Shown here piece after piece: positions 1 to 8,669 of a DNA stretch of 64,000 nt. The notes beneath the pieces are model-generated. The model did not search any database. It saw only the letters and a list, made by a program, of their open reading frames with translations, and was not told the origin of the DNA. This DNA comes from Mesorhizobium sp. YM1C-6-2 (GTDB lineage: Bacteria; Pseudomonadota; Alphaproteobacteria; Rhizobiales; Rhizobiaceae): positions 124,001 to 188,000 of the forward strand of contig NZ_RCIZ01000007.1 of the NCBI RefSeq assembly GCF_003666685.1, in the 5' to 3' direction. Made by a program: the position numbers and the translations under genes. Position 1 is the stretch's first letter. Each line of letters begins with the position of its first letter.

Positions 1-1
1 G

Positions 2-895
2 CCCTACGCCTCCACCGTTGCCGGCAAGATGCATGCCTGCGGCCATGACGGCCATACCGCGATGCTGCTCGGCGCGGCGAAATATCTCGCCGAGACGCGC
101 AATTTCGCAGGGTCGGTGGCGGTCATCTTCCAGCCGGCCGAGGAAGGCGGCGGCGGCGGCCACGAGATGGTCAAGGAAGGCCTGATGGAGCGCTTCGCCA
201 TTTCCCGCGTGTTCGGCATGCACAACATGCCGGGCCTGCCCGTCGGCCAGTTCGCCATCCGGCCCGGCCCGATCATGGCGGCGACCGCCGAGTTCACTAT
301 CCGTGTCACCGGCCGCGGCGGCCACGCGGCCATGCCGCACCAGTCGATCGATCCGATCGTCGCGGCGAGCCAGATCGTGTTGGCGCTGCAGACCATCGCG
401 GCAAGGACGATCGACCCGCTCGAAGCGGTCGTCGTCTCGGTGACCAAGTTCCACGGCGGCGACGCCTACAACGTCATTCCCGAACAGGTGGAGCTCGCCG
501 GCACGGTGCGCACGCTGAAGAAGGAGGTGGCGGCGCTGACGCGCGAGCGCATGCAGACGATCTGCGAGGGCATCGCCAAGGCGAGCGGCACGGCCGTCGC
601 CTTCCAGTACCATCCGAACTATCCGGTGACCGTCAACGCCGCCGACGAGGCCGTGTTCGCCGGAGACGTCGCCGCGACGGTGGCGGGCGAGGCTTCGATC
701 CATCGCGCCATAGCCCCGCTGATGGGCGGCGAGGACTTCTCCTACATGCTGGACGCGCGGCCGGGCGCCTTCATCTTCATCGGCAACGGCGACACGGCGA
801 ACCTGCACCACCCCGGCTACGACTTCAACGACGAGGCGATCCCGCACGGCGTCAGCTACTGGGTCAAGCTCGCCGAGACGGCGCTGGCGGCCTGA
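2..895 (+). CDS. M20-family amidohydrolase/peptidase, 5' end outside window
   Basis: This is the C-terminal 297 codons of an M20D metallo-amidohydrolase (hippurate hydrolase / N-acyl-amino-acid amidohydrolase type), a cytosolic enzyme that cleaves N-acyl or amide bonds. The reading frame is open to the window edge. The metal-binding CGHDGHT motif is near the start, followed by EEGGGGGHEMV (catalytic Glu and metal ligand) and HNMPGLPVG, with the lid-domain GRGGHAAMPH motif. GGEDFSYM and the late HHPGYDFND motif supply the last ligands. All expected family motifs after the cut are present, so the gene is probably intact beyond the window. Its exact substrate cannot be read from sequence. It belongs to the chromosomal left flank, upstream of the tRNA where the islands insert. 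Confidence 0.93.
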   Translation, partial: PYASTVAGKMHACGHDGHTAMLLGAAKYLAETRNFAGSVAVIFQPAEEGGGGGHEMVKEGLMERFAISRVFGMHNMPGLPVGQFAIRPGPIMAATAEFTIRVTGRGGHAAMPHQSIDPIVAASQIVLALQTIAARTIDPLEAVVVSVTKFHGGDAYNVIPEQVELAGTVRTLKKEVAALTRERMQTICEGIAKASGTAVAFQYHPNYPVTVNAADEAVFAGDVAATVAGEASIHRAIAPLMGGEDFSYMLDARPGAFIFIGNGDTANLHHPGYDFNDEAIPHGVSYWVKLAETALAA

Positions 896-970
896 CCCCG
901 CGGCAGGCGCCGAAAGTTCGACGGGACCGGTTGGCGAAGCGGCCGGAAACGGCTATGTGTCTCCGCGGCT

Positions 971-1047
971 GGTCCCGTAGCTCAGTAGGATAGAGCGGCA
1001 GATTCCTAATCTGTAGGTCACAGGTTCGATTCCTGTCGGGATCACCA
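971..1047 (+). tRNA. tRNA-Arg (anticodon CCT)
   Basis: A 77-nt cloverleaf can be folded by eye. The acceptor arm is GGTCCCG with CGGGATC (one G-T pair). The anticodon arm GCAGA/TCTGT encloses loop TTCCTAA with anticodon CCT, and the T arm ACAGG/CCTGT encloses loop TTCGATT. The terminal CCA is encoded. The gene is intact, and its last six bases form part of the 18-bp island attachment site. Confidence 0.97.
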
Positions 1048-1059
1048 CTCAGTCCGGCA
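1042..1059 (+). repeat. Left attachment site, 18 bp, overlapping tRNA 3' end
   Basis: The sequence TCACCACTCAGTCCGGCA runs from the last six bases of the tRNA-Arg into the island. It is identical to 62515-62532 and has one mismatch to 42423-42440. The recombinase gene lies 0.2 kb inside this junction, as expected for attL of a site-specifically integrated island. Confidence 0.85.
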
Positions 1060-1267
1060 ATTTTTCAGTCTCCCGCCTAGCACGGGAAATACGACGTCAT
1101 TTCCGCGACTTAGCACCGTATATCGGCGAACTGTTGAGAGAGAGACGCGGTGAGACGCCGGGATATCGGCCTATTCGCCGGATCGTCTCTACGGGCGGGG
1201 GAGCGTGTCCAATAGATTTCGGCAGCGATGGTTGTGACGTGCCATTTTAGGACTGGTCAAGCGCGCT
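1060..1267. other. Non-coding left end of island 1, repeated at 42441-42648
   Basis: There is no gene here. The stretch is collinear, without gaps, with 42441-42648 and differs by scattered substitutions. Together with the 3' part of the recombinase gene it makes a direct repeat of about 1.09 kb (1042-2128 against 42423-43509). Conservation of a non-coding tail next to the attachment site suggests that it carries recombinase-binding sequence. Confidence 0.75.
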
Positions 1268-2947
1268 TTAAATGCCGAACTGCTGAAGCTGATCGCTCCA
1301 GAGGTGGGGCAGGTCGTCGCGCATCAAGGCGCGGGCTGTGAGTTCGACCGGCTGGCGACCCCGCAGAATTGCGTCGGTGATCTTAGGCGCCAGGAAGGCG
1401 AGCGGGAGAATGCGGCTGACGTCGGCAACATGGATGCCCGTTTCGTTCGCCACTTCGGCGATGGTTCTGGCTGAGTCGTCGGTCAGCATACCAAGCATGA
1501 CATGAGCCTTGGCCAGTGCTTCAACGAGACCATCATCGGGTTTCCTGCTGGGCGATTGGCCTTCCAGAACAAGCTTTGCCTCGGCACCCCTGCGTCTCAG
1601 CGTCATCGGCACTGAGATAGTGACTGGGTCCCGTTCGGGTTGCTCGACATGATCGGAGCCCGCGCTGTATACCTCGCCGATCACCGCATGCGGATCGATA
1701 TTGAAGACGATTTCGCCGGGCTTCACGTGGATGGCGCGGACGAGACGCCTCAGCGAATATACCTGCTCTGGGGATGAGGTCTGGAGTACATCGCGGAACG
1801 CCCCTGCCATAGCGATGGCGGTATGCACCGGTATTGCGGGCACCATCATGCCGGCCCATTCGGACAGCCTGACGTCATCCCGAAGCATCGCGTCCAGTCG
1901 ATGCAGGACAGTCCGCTCCAGTTCGTCGGCCGGCAAGCGCCAACCGGAAGGATCGTTTCGGGTCGTAGTCTCTAGCCGGTTGGAGATGTAGTAGCGGTAG
2001 CGCTTGCCATCCTTGACGGTGAACACCGGGCTCAGCCGGTCGTCGGTCTCGTCAAACAGGAGGCCAGTGAGCAGATGCCGGTTCCAGACGTTGGAGCCAT
2101 TCCTGCGGTTTGGGGCCTGGCCCTTCAGGAGAGCCTGCACTGCGGCGAACCTTTCTTCGTCGATGATGGGCTCGTGCTCGCCGTTGTAGATGCGGTCCTT
2201 GTGCCTGGCCTTGCCGATATAGACGACGTTGGAGAGCAAGTGATAGAGCTTGCCGCGCGTGAACGACAGCCGGCCTCGCCGGGATGATAACGAATCTCTG
2301 TTTATGCCACTCTCGCCATTCAGTTCGTCGACCAGGACGGGGGCCGACTTCACTTCCAGGTAGCGACTGAAGATCCCGCGTACCCTGTTGGCAGCTTCAG
2401 TGTCGATCACCAGCTTCTTGTCGACTGCCCGGTAGCCGAGCGGCACCGTACCGCCCATCCAGATGCCCTTCTTGCGAGAGGCAGCAATCTTGTCGCGTAT
2501 CCGCTCCGCCGTGACCTCGCGCTCAAACTGGGCGAAGGACAGGAGCACGTTTAGCGTCAGCCGCCCCATCGAGGTCGTCGTATTGAACTGCTGCGTCACC
2601 GAGACGAAGGACACGTCGTTGGCGTCGAACACCTCGACGATTTTTGAAAAATCCATCAGCGAGCGGGTCAGGCGGTCGATCTTGTAGACGACGACCACAT
2701 CGACCTTCCGGTCGCGGATATCCTGCAGCAGGCGCTTTAGGGCCGGCCGCTCCATTGTACCGCCCGAGATGCCGCCGTCGTCATAGTGGTCGGTAACAGG
2801 ACGCCATCCCATCCCGCCCTGTGACGATATGAACGCAACACAGGCCTCGCGCTGGGCATCCAGAGAGTTGAACTCCTGGTCGAGACCCTCTTCGGTCGAC
2901 TTGCGGGTGTAGACCGCGCAGCGCAGCTTCTTCTGATGTGCGCTCAT
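1268..2947 (-). CDS. Large serine recombinase (site-specific integrase)
   Basis: This 559-residue protein is a resolvase/invertase-type large serine recombinase that would catalyse integration and excision of the island. The N-terminal catalytic domain has YTRKSTEEG with nucleophile Ser17, the DDGGISGGTMERPAL segment, and KIDRLTRS with the conserved arginines. The Recombinase domain follows at about residues 190-300 (KLYHLLSNVVYIGK), then a zinc-ribbon-like region (GLLFDETDDRLSP, YYISNR) and a helical C-terminus. I chose the ATG at 2947 because it overlaps the DUF2924 stop as ATGA, indicating translational coupling; an in-frame ATG at 2974 is less likely. DUF3489, DUF2924 and this recombinase are a recurring trio on alphaproteobacterial islands. 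A damaged second copy lies at 42649-43612. Confidence 0.95.
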   Translation of the reverse strand: MSAHQKKLRCAVYTRKSTEEGLDQEFNSLDAQREACVAFISSQGGMGWRPVTDHYDDGGISGGTMERPALKRLLQDIRDRKVDVVVVYKIDRLTRSLMDFSKIVEVFDANDVSFVSVTQQFNTTTSMGRLTLNVLLSFAQFEREVTAERIRDKIAASRKKGIWMGGTVPLGYRAVDKKLVIDTEAANRVRGIFSRYLEVKSAPVLVDELNGESGINRDSLSSRRGRLSFTRGKLYHLLSNVVYIGKARHKDRIYNGEHEPIIDEERFAAVQALLKGQAPNRRNGSNVWNRHLLTGLLFDETDDRLSPVFTVKDGKRYRYYISNRLETTTRNDPSGWRLPADELERTVLHRLDAMLRDDVRLSEWAGMMVPAIPVHTAIAMAGAFRDVLQTSSPEQVYSLRRLVRAIHVKPGEIVFNIDPHAVIGEVYSAGSDHVEQPERDPVTISVPMTLRRRGAEAKLVLEGQSPSRKPDDGLVEALAKAHVMLGMLTDDSARTIAEVANETGIHVADVSRILPLAFLAPKITDAILRGRQPVELTARALMRDDLPHLWSDQLQQFGI

Positions 2948-3420
2948 AGCCCGAAGAACCTCGGGCCGGACCAATGGGCGCCTGTAATCTGTCGCGCAAT
3001 CGCCGTCAGCGACTTGTGCAACCTGCCTTCGAATGCAAATCCCTCCTCCAGCACGTCAACGGTATGACTGCGGCCATTCCACTCCCGGACCAGTCGTGTG
3101 CCGGGCGATAGCTGCCTGCGAGATGTGGCCACTGGGGATGTAATGACATCCGGCTCTGCAGCGCTTGTGCCGGGTCGCGTCGCAGCGAACTGCTTCTTTA
3201 CCTGAGCCGTTGCTGCGCGAAGCATCCTGCGCGTGTCAGGTGATAGGCCGCAGAGCCTGTTTGCCTGAAGATGCCAGGCGGCAGCACGCAGGAGAAAGTC
3301 GCGCCGCGCGCCCTTCGGCGGCGCATGGCCATAAGTCTTTGTCCACCTCTCGGCGAGTTCTTCGCGAGAGAGGTCGCCGAGCACGGCGACCTCCTGATCA
3401 ACCGGCATCCTGTTCGCCAT
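2944..3420 (-). CDS. DUF2924 family protein
   Basis: This 158-residue protein matches DUF2924, a small family almost always encoded just upstream of large serine recombinases on islands; its biochemical role is not established. Visible features are an N-terminal helical region (DLSREELAERWTKTYGHAPP), the DFLLRAAAWHLQ segment and a C-terminal RLVREWNGRSHTVDVLEEGF block. The ATG at 3420 has a GAAGG ribosome-binding site about 8 nt upstream and lies 4 nt after the DUF3489 stop. The 3' end overlaps the recombinase start by ATGA. It may be an accessory or directionality protein, which is inference from neighbourhood only. Confidence 0.88.
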   Translation of the reverse strand: MANRMPVDQEVAVLGDLSREELAERWTKTYGHAPPKGARRDFLLRAAAWHLQANRLCGLSPDTRRMLRAATAQVKKQFAATRPGTSAAEPDVITSPVATSRRQLSPGTRLVREWNGRSHTVDVLEEGFAFEGRLHKSLTAIARQITGAHWSGPRFFGL

Positions 3421-3424
3421 GCCG

Positions 3425-3832
3425 TCACGCCTTCGCATCGCTGACGATACGGTAGCGGCGTACACCGTCCTTGCCGCTCTCGCTGACCAGATCGAGCGCC
3501 AGTTTCTTCTTCACCACCGCCGACAGAAAGCCGCGAACCGAATGTGCCTGCCAGCCGGTCTCGGCGATCAACATGTCGATGCTGACGCCCTTCGCCGTGC
3601 GCAGCTTCTTGAGGATCAGCTCTGCCTTGGTGTTCTTTGAAGTGTCGGACTTTGTTGCCGGCTTCGAGTGCTGGGCGGCATTCGCGGACTTATTCCGCCT
3701 GGTCCCTTCCAGCTTTGATCTTGCCGAAGAACTAGCGCCAAGGGTCTTTGCAGAACCGGCGTTTTTGTGGCCGTTGTCCTGCACCGTCACTTCGATGCCC
3801 GGCACTGCGGTTTTGCTGAGTTTGCTTGCCAT
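3425..3832 (-). CDS. DUF3489 family protein
   Basis: This 135-residue basic protein opens the recombinase operon. The first half is low-complexity and rich in Lys, Ser and Ala. The C-terminal 70 residues form a winged-helix-like DUF3489 domain (KLRTAKGVSIDMLIAETG, HSVRGFLSAVVKKKL, GVRRYRIV), which suggests DNA binding. The ATG at 3832 is preceded by GGAGACGAACA, a good ribosome-binding site. The gene is followed after 4 nt by DUF2924. The family is a typical companion of island recombinases. A role in regulating or directing recombination is inferred only. Confidence 0.87.
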   Translation of the reverse strand: MASKLSKTAVPGIEVTVQDNGHKNAGSAKTLGASSSARSKLEGTRRNKSANAAQHSKPATKSDTSKNTKAELILKKLRTAKGVSIDMLIAETGWQAHSVRGFLSAVVKKKLALDLVSESGKDGVRRYRIVSDAKA

Positions 3833-4121
3833 TGTTCGTCTCCAGTTCAGGTCCGGCAATCCGGCCCCTGTACTAGGACGAGCCCGCGCTCAAGGCGGGC
3901 CGACAATCCGCTGCTGGCAATTCCCGCTCAGCCGCGTACGAACCAATGCTTGCTTTTGGAGCGAAGTCCAGTCGCAAATACGGGAGGAACGGGCGTCAGA
4001 ATCACGTGCACGAAGGACCGGAACGGGCCGATGGCTGACTGTCCGGTTTCGGGTCATGCCCCAGGCATAGCTGCCCTTTCGGCACTCGACCGCGCCTCTG
4101 TTCTGGCAGGCGCAAGCGGCT

Positions 4122-4796
4122 TCATGCCCCTGAGCCGCGACCATTGGCCAAAGCGTGCCTCAGTTCAACGACCCCAGGGCTCTGTAAAAGGAACCAGGCC
4201 GTTCCTATAGTCTCCATGAAGACGACGGATAATCCGTCTCCCCGGAGCAAAAGAGCGTGACCCACATCGGTTAGCCGAGTTTGGATGTGGTTGAATTTGC
4301 TCCGTGAGCGATGGTGATGGGCCCCACCGCATTTGTTCGCAACGTAGCGGATGAGTTCAGCACGATCGATGATCTCGCCAGCAAGCGCAAGGCAAGGCGT
4401 GGCAAGGAACCTCGTCAGTTTCACACTAATCATTGGTGGATTCTTAGGGGAAGCCTTCACGTTTTCCTCATATTGCAGACGATGAGGGCTCCGAAGGCCG
4501 GGGTCACGATAGGCATAATAGGTGTCAGTCAAGCGGCCAGCATACGGATAGCCGCCAGCGGCGAAAAGGATAGTCTGGTCCAATGGGACACCTTCGAAAG
4601 CAGGCACCTCGACGTTGATGGCAATTCCAAGCTCATGAGCGACGGAGCCCAGCGCATTGTCGTCAATTAAGAAGCGCATTGCCATGCTGGCGTAGATCGC
4701 CTCGGCGGCGCGTGGCGCGTCGGGTTTAGTGCAGCGCTCTAGCTGATCGAGGTGTATCCGCACCACCTGCTTCCTATCTATCAGTATCTCTTGCAT
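4122..4796 (-). CDS. Hypothetical protein (224 aa)
   Basis: I do not recognise the family. The ORF has protein-like composition and GAGGGG just before the ATG. It reads as a soluble mixed alpha/beta protein with conserved-looking blocks (MRFLIDDNALGSVAHELGI, ILFAAGGYPYAGRLTDTYYA) and no signal peptide, membrane segment or nucleotide-binding loop. It lies between the recombinase operon and the retron-like locus, on the same strand as the defence genes, so it could belong to the defence block or be independent cargo. Confidence 0.6.
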   Translation of the reverse strand: MQEILIDRKQVVRIHLDQLERCTKPDAPRAAEAIYASMAMRFLIDDNALGSVAHELGIAINVEVPAFEGVPLDQTILFAAGGYPYAGRLTDTYYAYRDPGLRSPHRLQYEENVKASPKNPPMISVKLTRFLATPCLALAGEIIDRAELIRYVANKCGGAHHHRSRSKFNHIQTRLTDVGHALLLRGDGLSVVFMETIGTAWFLLQSPGVVELRHALANGRGSGA

Positions 4797-5238
4797 CGTC
4801 CCCTCGCAGCGTCTTTTTTATCGGTTTTGCCGCCCTCCCGGTTCGCCAATGTAGGTGGGGCCAGAGCGGATAGTTAGACCACGTCTTCGACCATTAGGAC
4901 GTCAGCAATATCTCCTCTAACGACATTGCTGGACGACCATCAACGGCAGCGATGAAGGCGCATTGCAATGTCGCTGGTTCGGCGAATGACAGCTTTGCAG
5001 CGATCTCCCGGGAGCTACCATTCTGCTTTCCACCCCAGTCCAGTCCTACGCGCGCGCGCCCCAAGAACCTCCAGATGGACGGATTTATTCGGGAAAGTTG
5101 GGCCTGTATCCGGACGATCCGGTATCGGGTGGCGCAGCCGGATAGCTGCCGTTCGATGCGTGTAGGCCTGAACGGCTAGCGAAGAATTTCGACGAATAGG
5201 AATCTCTACGGAGGCTGGGCGACTCAAAGTATTGAATT
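4797..5238. other. Intergenic region, no gene seen
   Basis: This 442-nt stretch separates the hypothetical gene from the 3' end of the reverse transcriptase. I see no coding frame with a plausible start or recognisable protein. It is downstream of the RT gene, so it is the second place to look for a retron non-coding RNA if the favoured site at 6427-6599 is wrong. Confidence 0.5.
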
Positions 5239-6426
5239 CTACCTGTGGTTTTCCTGCTGTTCCATTGTTGCAAAGTAGTGGCGCTCCGACACAGGCGGCC
5301 ATGCGATGCTATTGAACTGCCTTAAGAGTTCCGACCCAAAGGTTTTGTCGACTGCGCGAGCCCAGAAAATGAGACCGAGCACATGGTGGTATATCGCGGC
5401 GATCGACGTCTTACGCGCCGTCGCGTGGCGCGCAGGTCCAAAATCGGGGTGACCGAGATAGTGCAGGTGCATGCGGATTTCGTCATTGAACTCCTTAGCC
5501 AGGCGCGGCTTCTTTCCATCAACCAAAAGGCCGAGCACCAGTTTCCTATCGCCGGGCCCCCGGATCACCGTTTTCCGGCGGTTGGGACGGAAACCGGCCT
5601 CGTTGAGGATTGTCAGGATCTGGCTGCGGACTGATCGCACTGTCTCGGCTGTCCGCCGGTCGCTGCATGAGAACACAATGTCATCGGCATAACGCGTAAA
5701 CCGCATGCACGAAGAACTAGCAAGCCGAGCTAGTTTTTGGTCCACGTCGCGCATAACGAGGTTGGATAGCATGGGGCTGGTGGGCGCACCCTGCGGAAGG
5801 ACGCCAATCCATTGATTGCGGTAATAAGCGACGCCGTGGCCTTTGTAGCGCGCCCACCGTTCGTCCGTGTCTGGCCGCCATTTCGCGGCCATGGTGCAAA
5901 TTCGAGCCAACTCTAACGACAGGATACCCGCGTAGCCCAGCGACCGAAACACACGGTAGACATCGTGTTCGTGGACACTGTCGAAAAAGTCCTCGATATC
6001 CACCTTGATCAACCAGACTGAGTTTGTATGACGCCGGGCTGCGAACACAGGGTTAGAATTTGGATGGTAAGCGTAGCTGTCGGGGCTTGGCTTGGCATGC
6101 TTTAGGATGTTTTCCACAATCCAATGCTGACAGTGCATCAGCTTGGGTACGGGCATGCTGATCACGCGGACACGTCGTCGGCCAGGCACGCGCTTGCGCA
6201 TCAGGAATTGGCGGTAGTTGCCGGTCTTGCGAGCGACGACATTGCGCAAGAAGCCATAGTCAACGCCGCTGGCAACGCTAAGGTGATTAAGTGTCAGCAG
6301 TGGAAAGAGGTTCGGATTGACCGACCAGATTCGGCTGATGACCTTACTGGCGTTCTCCAGGACGAGCGGGTCAACAGCCAGTTCGTGTCCGGCAGCAACG
6401 TAGTGTTGAGGGCTCGTAATGCGCAT
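5239..6426 (-). CDS. Retron-like reverse transcriptase
   Basis: This 395-residue RT has the palm motifs in order: VDIEDFFDSV (catalytic Asp143), PQGAPTSP at 211-218, and RYADD with the YADD box at 246-249. The retron-specific elements are present in variant form: AARRH at 129-133 where retron RTs have NAxxH (region X), and VLG at 297-299 where VTG is usual (region Y). There is no maturase or endonuclease domain, so a group II intron is unlikely, and the size suits a retron RT. The gene is downstream of a PRTase/winged-helix gene on the same strand, with a hairpin-rich 173-nt gap between them. Its job would be to reverse-transcribe a structured RNA into msDNA. Retron assignment is an inference from RT type plus partner. 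Confidence 0.85.
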   Translation of the reverse strand: MRITSPQHYVAAGHELAVDPLVLENASKVISRIWSVNPNLFPLLTLNHLSVASGVDYGFLRNVVARKTGNYRQFLMRKRVPGRRRVRVISMPVPKLMHCQHWIVENILKHAKPSPDSYAYHPNSNPVFAARRHTNSVWLIKVDIEDFFDSVHEHDVYRVFRSLGYAGILSLELARICTMAAKWRPDTDERWARYKGHGVAYYRNQWIGVLPQGAPTSPMLSNLVMRDVDQKLARLASSSCMRFTRYADDIVFSCSDRRTAETVRSVRSQILTILNEAGFRPNRRKTVIRGPGDRKLVLGLLVDGKKPRLAKEFNDEIRMHLHYLGHPDFGPARHATARKTSIAAIYHHVLGLIFWARAVDKTFGSELLRQFNSIAWPPVSERHYFATMEQQENHR

Positions 6427-6599
6427 CTACTTTGGCCCACATAGGTGGGGGAGGCAGCGAGGAAGGCCGAAGACACCGACCGGTGTTTCTTGTTGCCTCG
6501 CGCAGCGCGAAGGATCAGCTCCGCTTAACGAATGCCGGAAATCCCGCATTCCAGGCCCGAAAGCCCGGCACCACTCTCGCGGTGCATTGCTAGACGTCA
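6427..6599 (-). ncRNA. Candidate retron msr-msd RNA
   Basis: The 173-nt gap between the PRTase gene and the RT gene folds into a dense series of hairpins when read on the minus strand. These are GCACC/GGTGC (6585-6568), CCGGGC/GCCTGG (6568-6551), GAATGC/GCATTC (6551-6530), a stem around TCGCG/CGCGA (6512-6496), ACACCG/CGGTGT flanked by AAG/CTT (6491-6470) and CCCAC/GTGGG (6449-6436). Retron RNAs lie just upstream of their RT and are built this way. I did not find a convincing a1/a2 flanking inverted repeat or a certain branching guanosine, so the exact ends are unknown. Confidence 0.4.
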
Positions 6600-7820
6600 C
6601 TACGGAGCCCTCAACTGCGTCGGAAAGTATATATCGGGATTGGGAAGAGCAATATCGGCGGCGCCATGCCAACGCGTTTGCCACCGCAGCTCTCTCCGTC
6701 CGAGAATAGTGAGCCCGCCAGTTGGAGAGAGCCAACCGGCGGTCGCCGCAATCGCCAGAACTTCCGCCACGCTCGCGATCGGCAGCTTTGTTCGCGCCGA
6801 TAGTTTTTCGGCTGAACGGAGTCCGCTTTTCACCGCAAGGAGGACCAGCATGCAGTGGGTCCAAAGCTCTCCGGATGCGGAGCTCAGGATTCGCCGGGCG
6901 TTTCTCACGCCCAGGAGTTCAGCAGATTGCTGGACCACGTGATCGGAGGTGTCCGCAATCTGGTCGAGCTCGGTCATGTGAGTGCTCCGTCCACGGAAAA
7001 GCGGTCGCCATCCATTGAGTGAGCTGTGAAAAATAGCGGGGGCATTGTTGGGGATGCCATGTGAGAATGCGATCATCGAGCCGGTCGCGCCGAAGCCCAT
7101 TGGCCACTTGGCTTTGCGCGGATATTTCCCGCAAATCGTGCGGATGGCCGCGAGTTCAGCGCCGACGAAGGCTTCGTCGACCACTGGGCAGGCAGCGTGG
7201 ATAGTGACCTTGGGCTGCAGCCGATGTTGTTTGACGGCTCGCACTCCGTGCTCGGCCGCCGAATAGCTCACAACTTCAAACGAAAGCAGTCCATAGGATC
7301 GCCAGCTCTGGATGCTGGCGACTTTGGCGAATGCCTCAAGCATCTCGTAGATGCGCCCTCCGGATCCTATGAAGTCTGTGACGATGACAATTTTTCGGAC
7401 ACGCCTTTGTCGCAGGTCGTCGGGGCCTGGATGAGACAGAACTACGTCCGGATTAGCGTAGCGGAACTTGGAGATTAGAGCAGCGACGATGCCCTCGCTC
7501 CCCACGTCTTGTTTCTTAGACGACACGGCGACCGGGGCCACACCAGGCCCCGTGGCCCGCCCTGACCCGCTGCCAAGAAAGTAGGGCTGAATTTCCCTCC
7601 CGACCGCCGCAACCTCGCGTTCGGCGTACAACGCGATGCACTCTTTGGCCTCACGCGCGTTATTAGCCAGGGCGGTGAGCATGCGAATCATCGTAGCGCT
7701 GAATTCACTGGCGCCCACCAACAACAGGCTGTCGAGAAGCTTGCTGGCGAGCGGCCGATCAGTCTCGTCGAAATTGAGAAGCCAAGTCTTCCCCGCATCG
7801 CTGGACGACAGGAAGCTCAT
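6600..7820 (-). CDS. PRTase-like / winged-helix conflict-system protein
   Basis: This 406-residue protein has an N-terminal phosphoribosyltransferase-like domain of the type found in bacterial conflict systems. The pyrophosphate-binding-like motif KIVIVTDFIGSGGR is at 143-156, preceded by VGSEG (107-111), with HGIPNNAP (255-262) and the WRPLFRGRS block (271-279) after it. Residues about 318-375 look like a winged helix-turn-helix (LWTHCMLVLLAVKSG, AGWLSPTGG). A PRTase plus winged helix beside a retron RT is, as I recall, the published type III retron arrangement, in which this protein would be the effector held in check by RT-msDNA. Enzymatic activity is unproven. The 3' end abuts the candidate ncRNA. 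Confidence 0.78.
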   Translation of the reverse strand: MSFLSSSDAGKTWLLNFDETDRPLASKLLDSLLLVGASEFSATMIRMLTALANNAREAKECIALYAEREVAAVGREIQPYFLGSGSGRATGPGVAPVAVSSKKQDVGSEGIVAALISKFRYANPDVVLSHPGPDDLRQRRVRKIVIVTDFIGSGGRIYEMLEAFAKVASIQSWRSYGLLSFEVVSYSAAEHGVRAVKQHRLQPKVTIHAACPVVDEAFVGAELAAIRTICGKYPRKAKWPMGFGATGSMIAFSHGIPNNAPAIFHSSLNGWRPLFRGRSTHMTELDQIADTSDHVVQQSAELLGVRNARRILSSASGELWTHCMLVLLAVKSGLRSAEKLSARTKLPIASVAEVLAIAATAGWLSPTGGLTILGRRELRWQTRWHGAADIALPNPDIYFPTQLRAP

Positions 7821-8164
7821 CGCGGCGCGCCAGCTTCAGTGGCTAGGAGAGAGGATCGTATTGTTCATCGTCGAACGCTAGCCCGGCTATATTCTACCGA
7901 CAAGACCAAACAACTAATCGTGGGCTATCGGGCGTCTCAGTTGCGCTCGATAGCAGGCGGATGTCGGCTTGTGGCGTAAGACGAAGTTAAGACCTAGATA
8001 CAAGAACGACAGCTCCCCACCCCAAACGAGTTCTACCGCCCACCTGTGGACGAAAGGATTCATTCCGGCGGAATGGGACCGAACTAGAGACCGTCCGGTA
8101 CCGGCCAGGTGTCGCGACAAGCTGCCGTTCAGCACCGATTCCATACTCGAACGAACGTATCTGA
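7821..8164. other. Intergenic region between the two defence loci
   Basis: This 344-nt stretch has no convincing gene. It separates the retron-like pair from the Gabija-like operon, all on the minus strand, and must hold the promoter of the PRTase gene. I see no obvious operator or terminator. Confidence 0.5.
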
Positions 8165-8665
8165 TTATCGTGTAGAGCCGGCCGTCGAAGCGCTCCTCTT
8201 GTTTTTTAGAAAGATCATTCCATCGAATGCGCCGAGTTTTGCCTCGTCAGCATTTCGGTATCGCCGTTTGTTCGTAACCGAAAAGCCGGTCTCGACCTCC
8301 GTCAGCTTCCCACCCCACGAATCATCGCCCTGCTTGAAGATAACGATGTGAAAGCCATCGGTCTTGAGATACGGGTTTCCGGCCTGCGAGATTTTCCACT
8401 TGCGCAAGAGCCAACGCTTTCGGCGAGCTGCAACATTTCGTAGATCCTGCTCGCGGCGGCGCGGGGTGACATAGTCATCTTCCATCTTCTCTGCGCACAC
8501 GCACCCAACGTCGAGCCCTTCTGGATAGTCCTCATGCGACATGTGATGAACGAAGCGGATCTCCTCGCGTCCGCACATTGCGCAGCGACCATCGGGCGTG
8601 CCGAGATCGGTGACGAAATCGCAGATCCAGCCTTTGTGCGGAACGTTCTTTTGATCCCAGGACAT
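8165..8665 (-). CDS. Zinc-finger-like protein, third gene of Gabija-like operon
   Basis: This 166-residue protein has no family name known to me. The N-terminal half has a Cys/His-rich region: CAMC, then HHMSHEDYPEG, then CVCAEKM, which could bind one zinc ion. A basic helical segment (RRREQDLRNVAARRKRWLLRKW) follows, then a beta-rich C-terminus. I chose the ATG at 8665, 4 nt after the helicase stop and with GAGAAC upstream; an in-frame ATG at 8695 would overlap the helicase. The tight spacing places it in the operon, so it may be an accessory to the nuclease-helicase pair. Canonical Gabija has only two genes. It could also be an independent small DNA- or RNA-binding protein. Confidence 0.7.
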   Translation of the reverse strand: MSWDQKNVPHKGWICDFVTDLGTPDGRCAMCGREEIRFVHHMSHEDYPEGLDVGCVCAEKMEDDYVTPRRREQDLRNVAARRKRWLLRKWKISQAGNPYLKTDGFHIVIFKQGDDSWGGKLTEVETGFSVTNKRRYRNADEAKLGAFDGMIFLKNKRSASTAGSTR

Positions 8666-8669
8666 CGCA

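Noticed and set aside
5239-6426. Group II intron reverse transcriptase or diversity-generating retroelement
   Set aside because: There is no maturase or HNH domain and no intron RNA core, and no template/variable repeat pair or Avd gene was seen; partner gene and region-X-like motif favour a retron.
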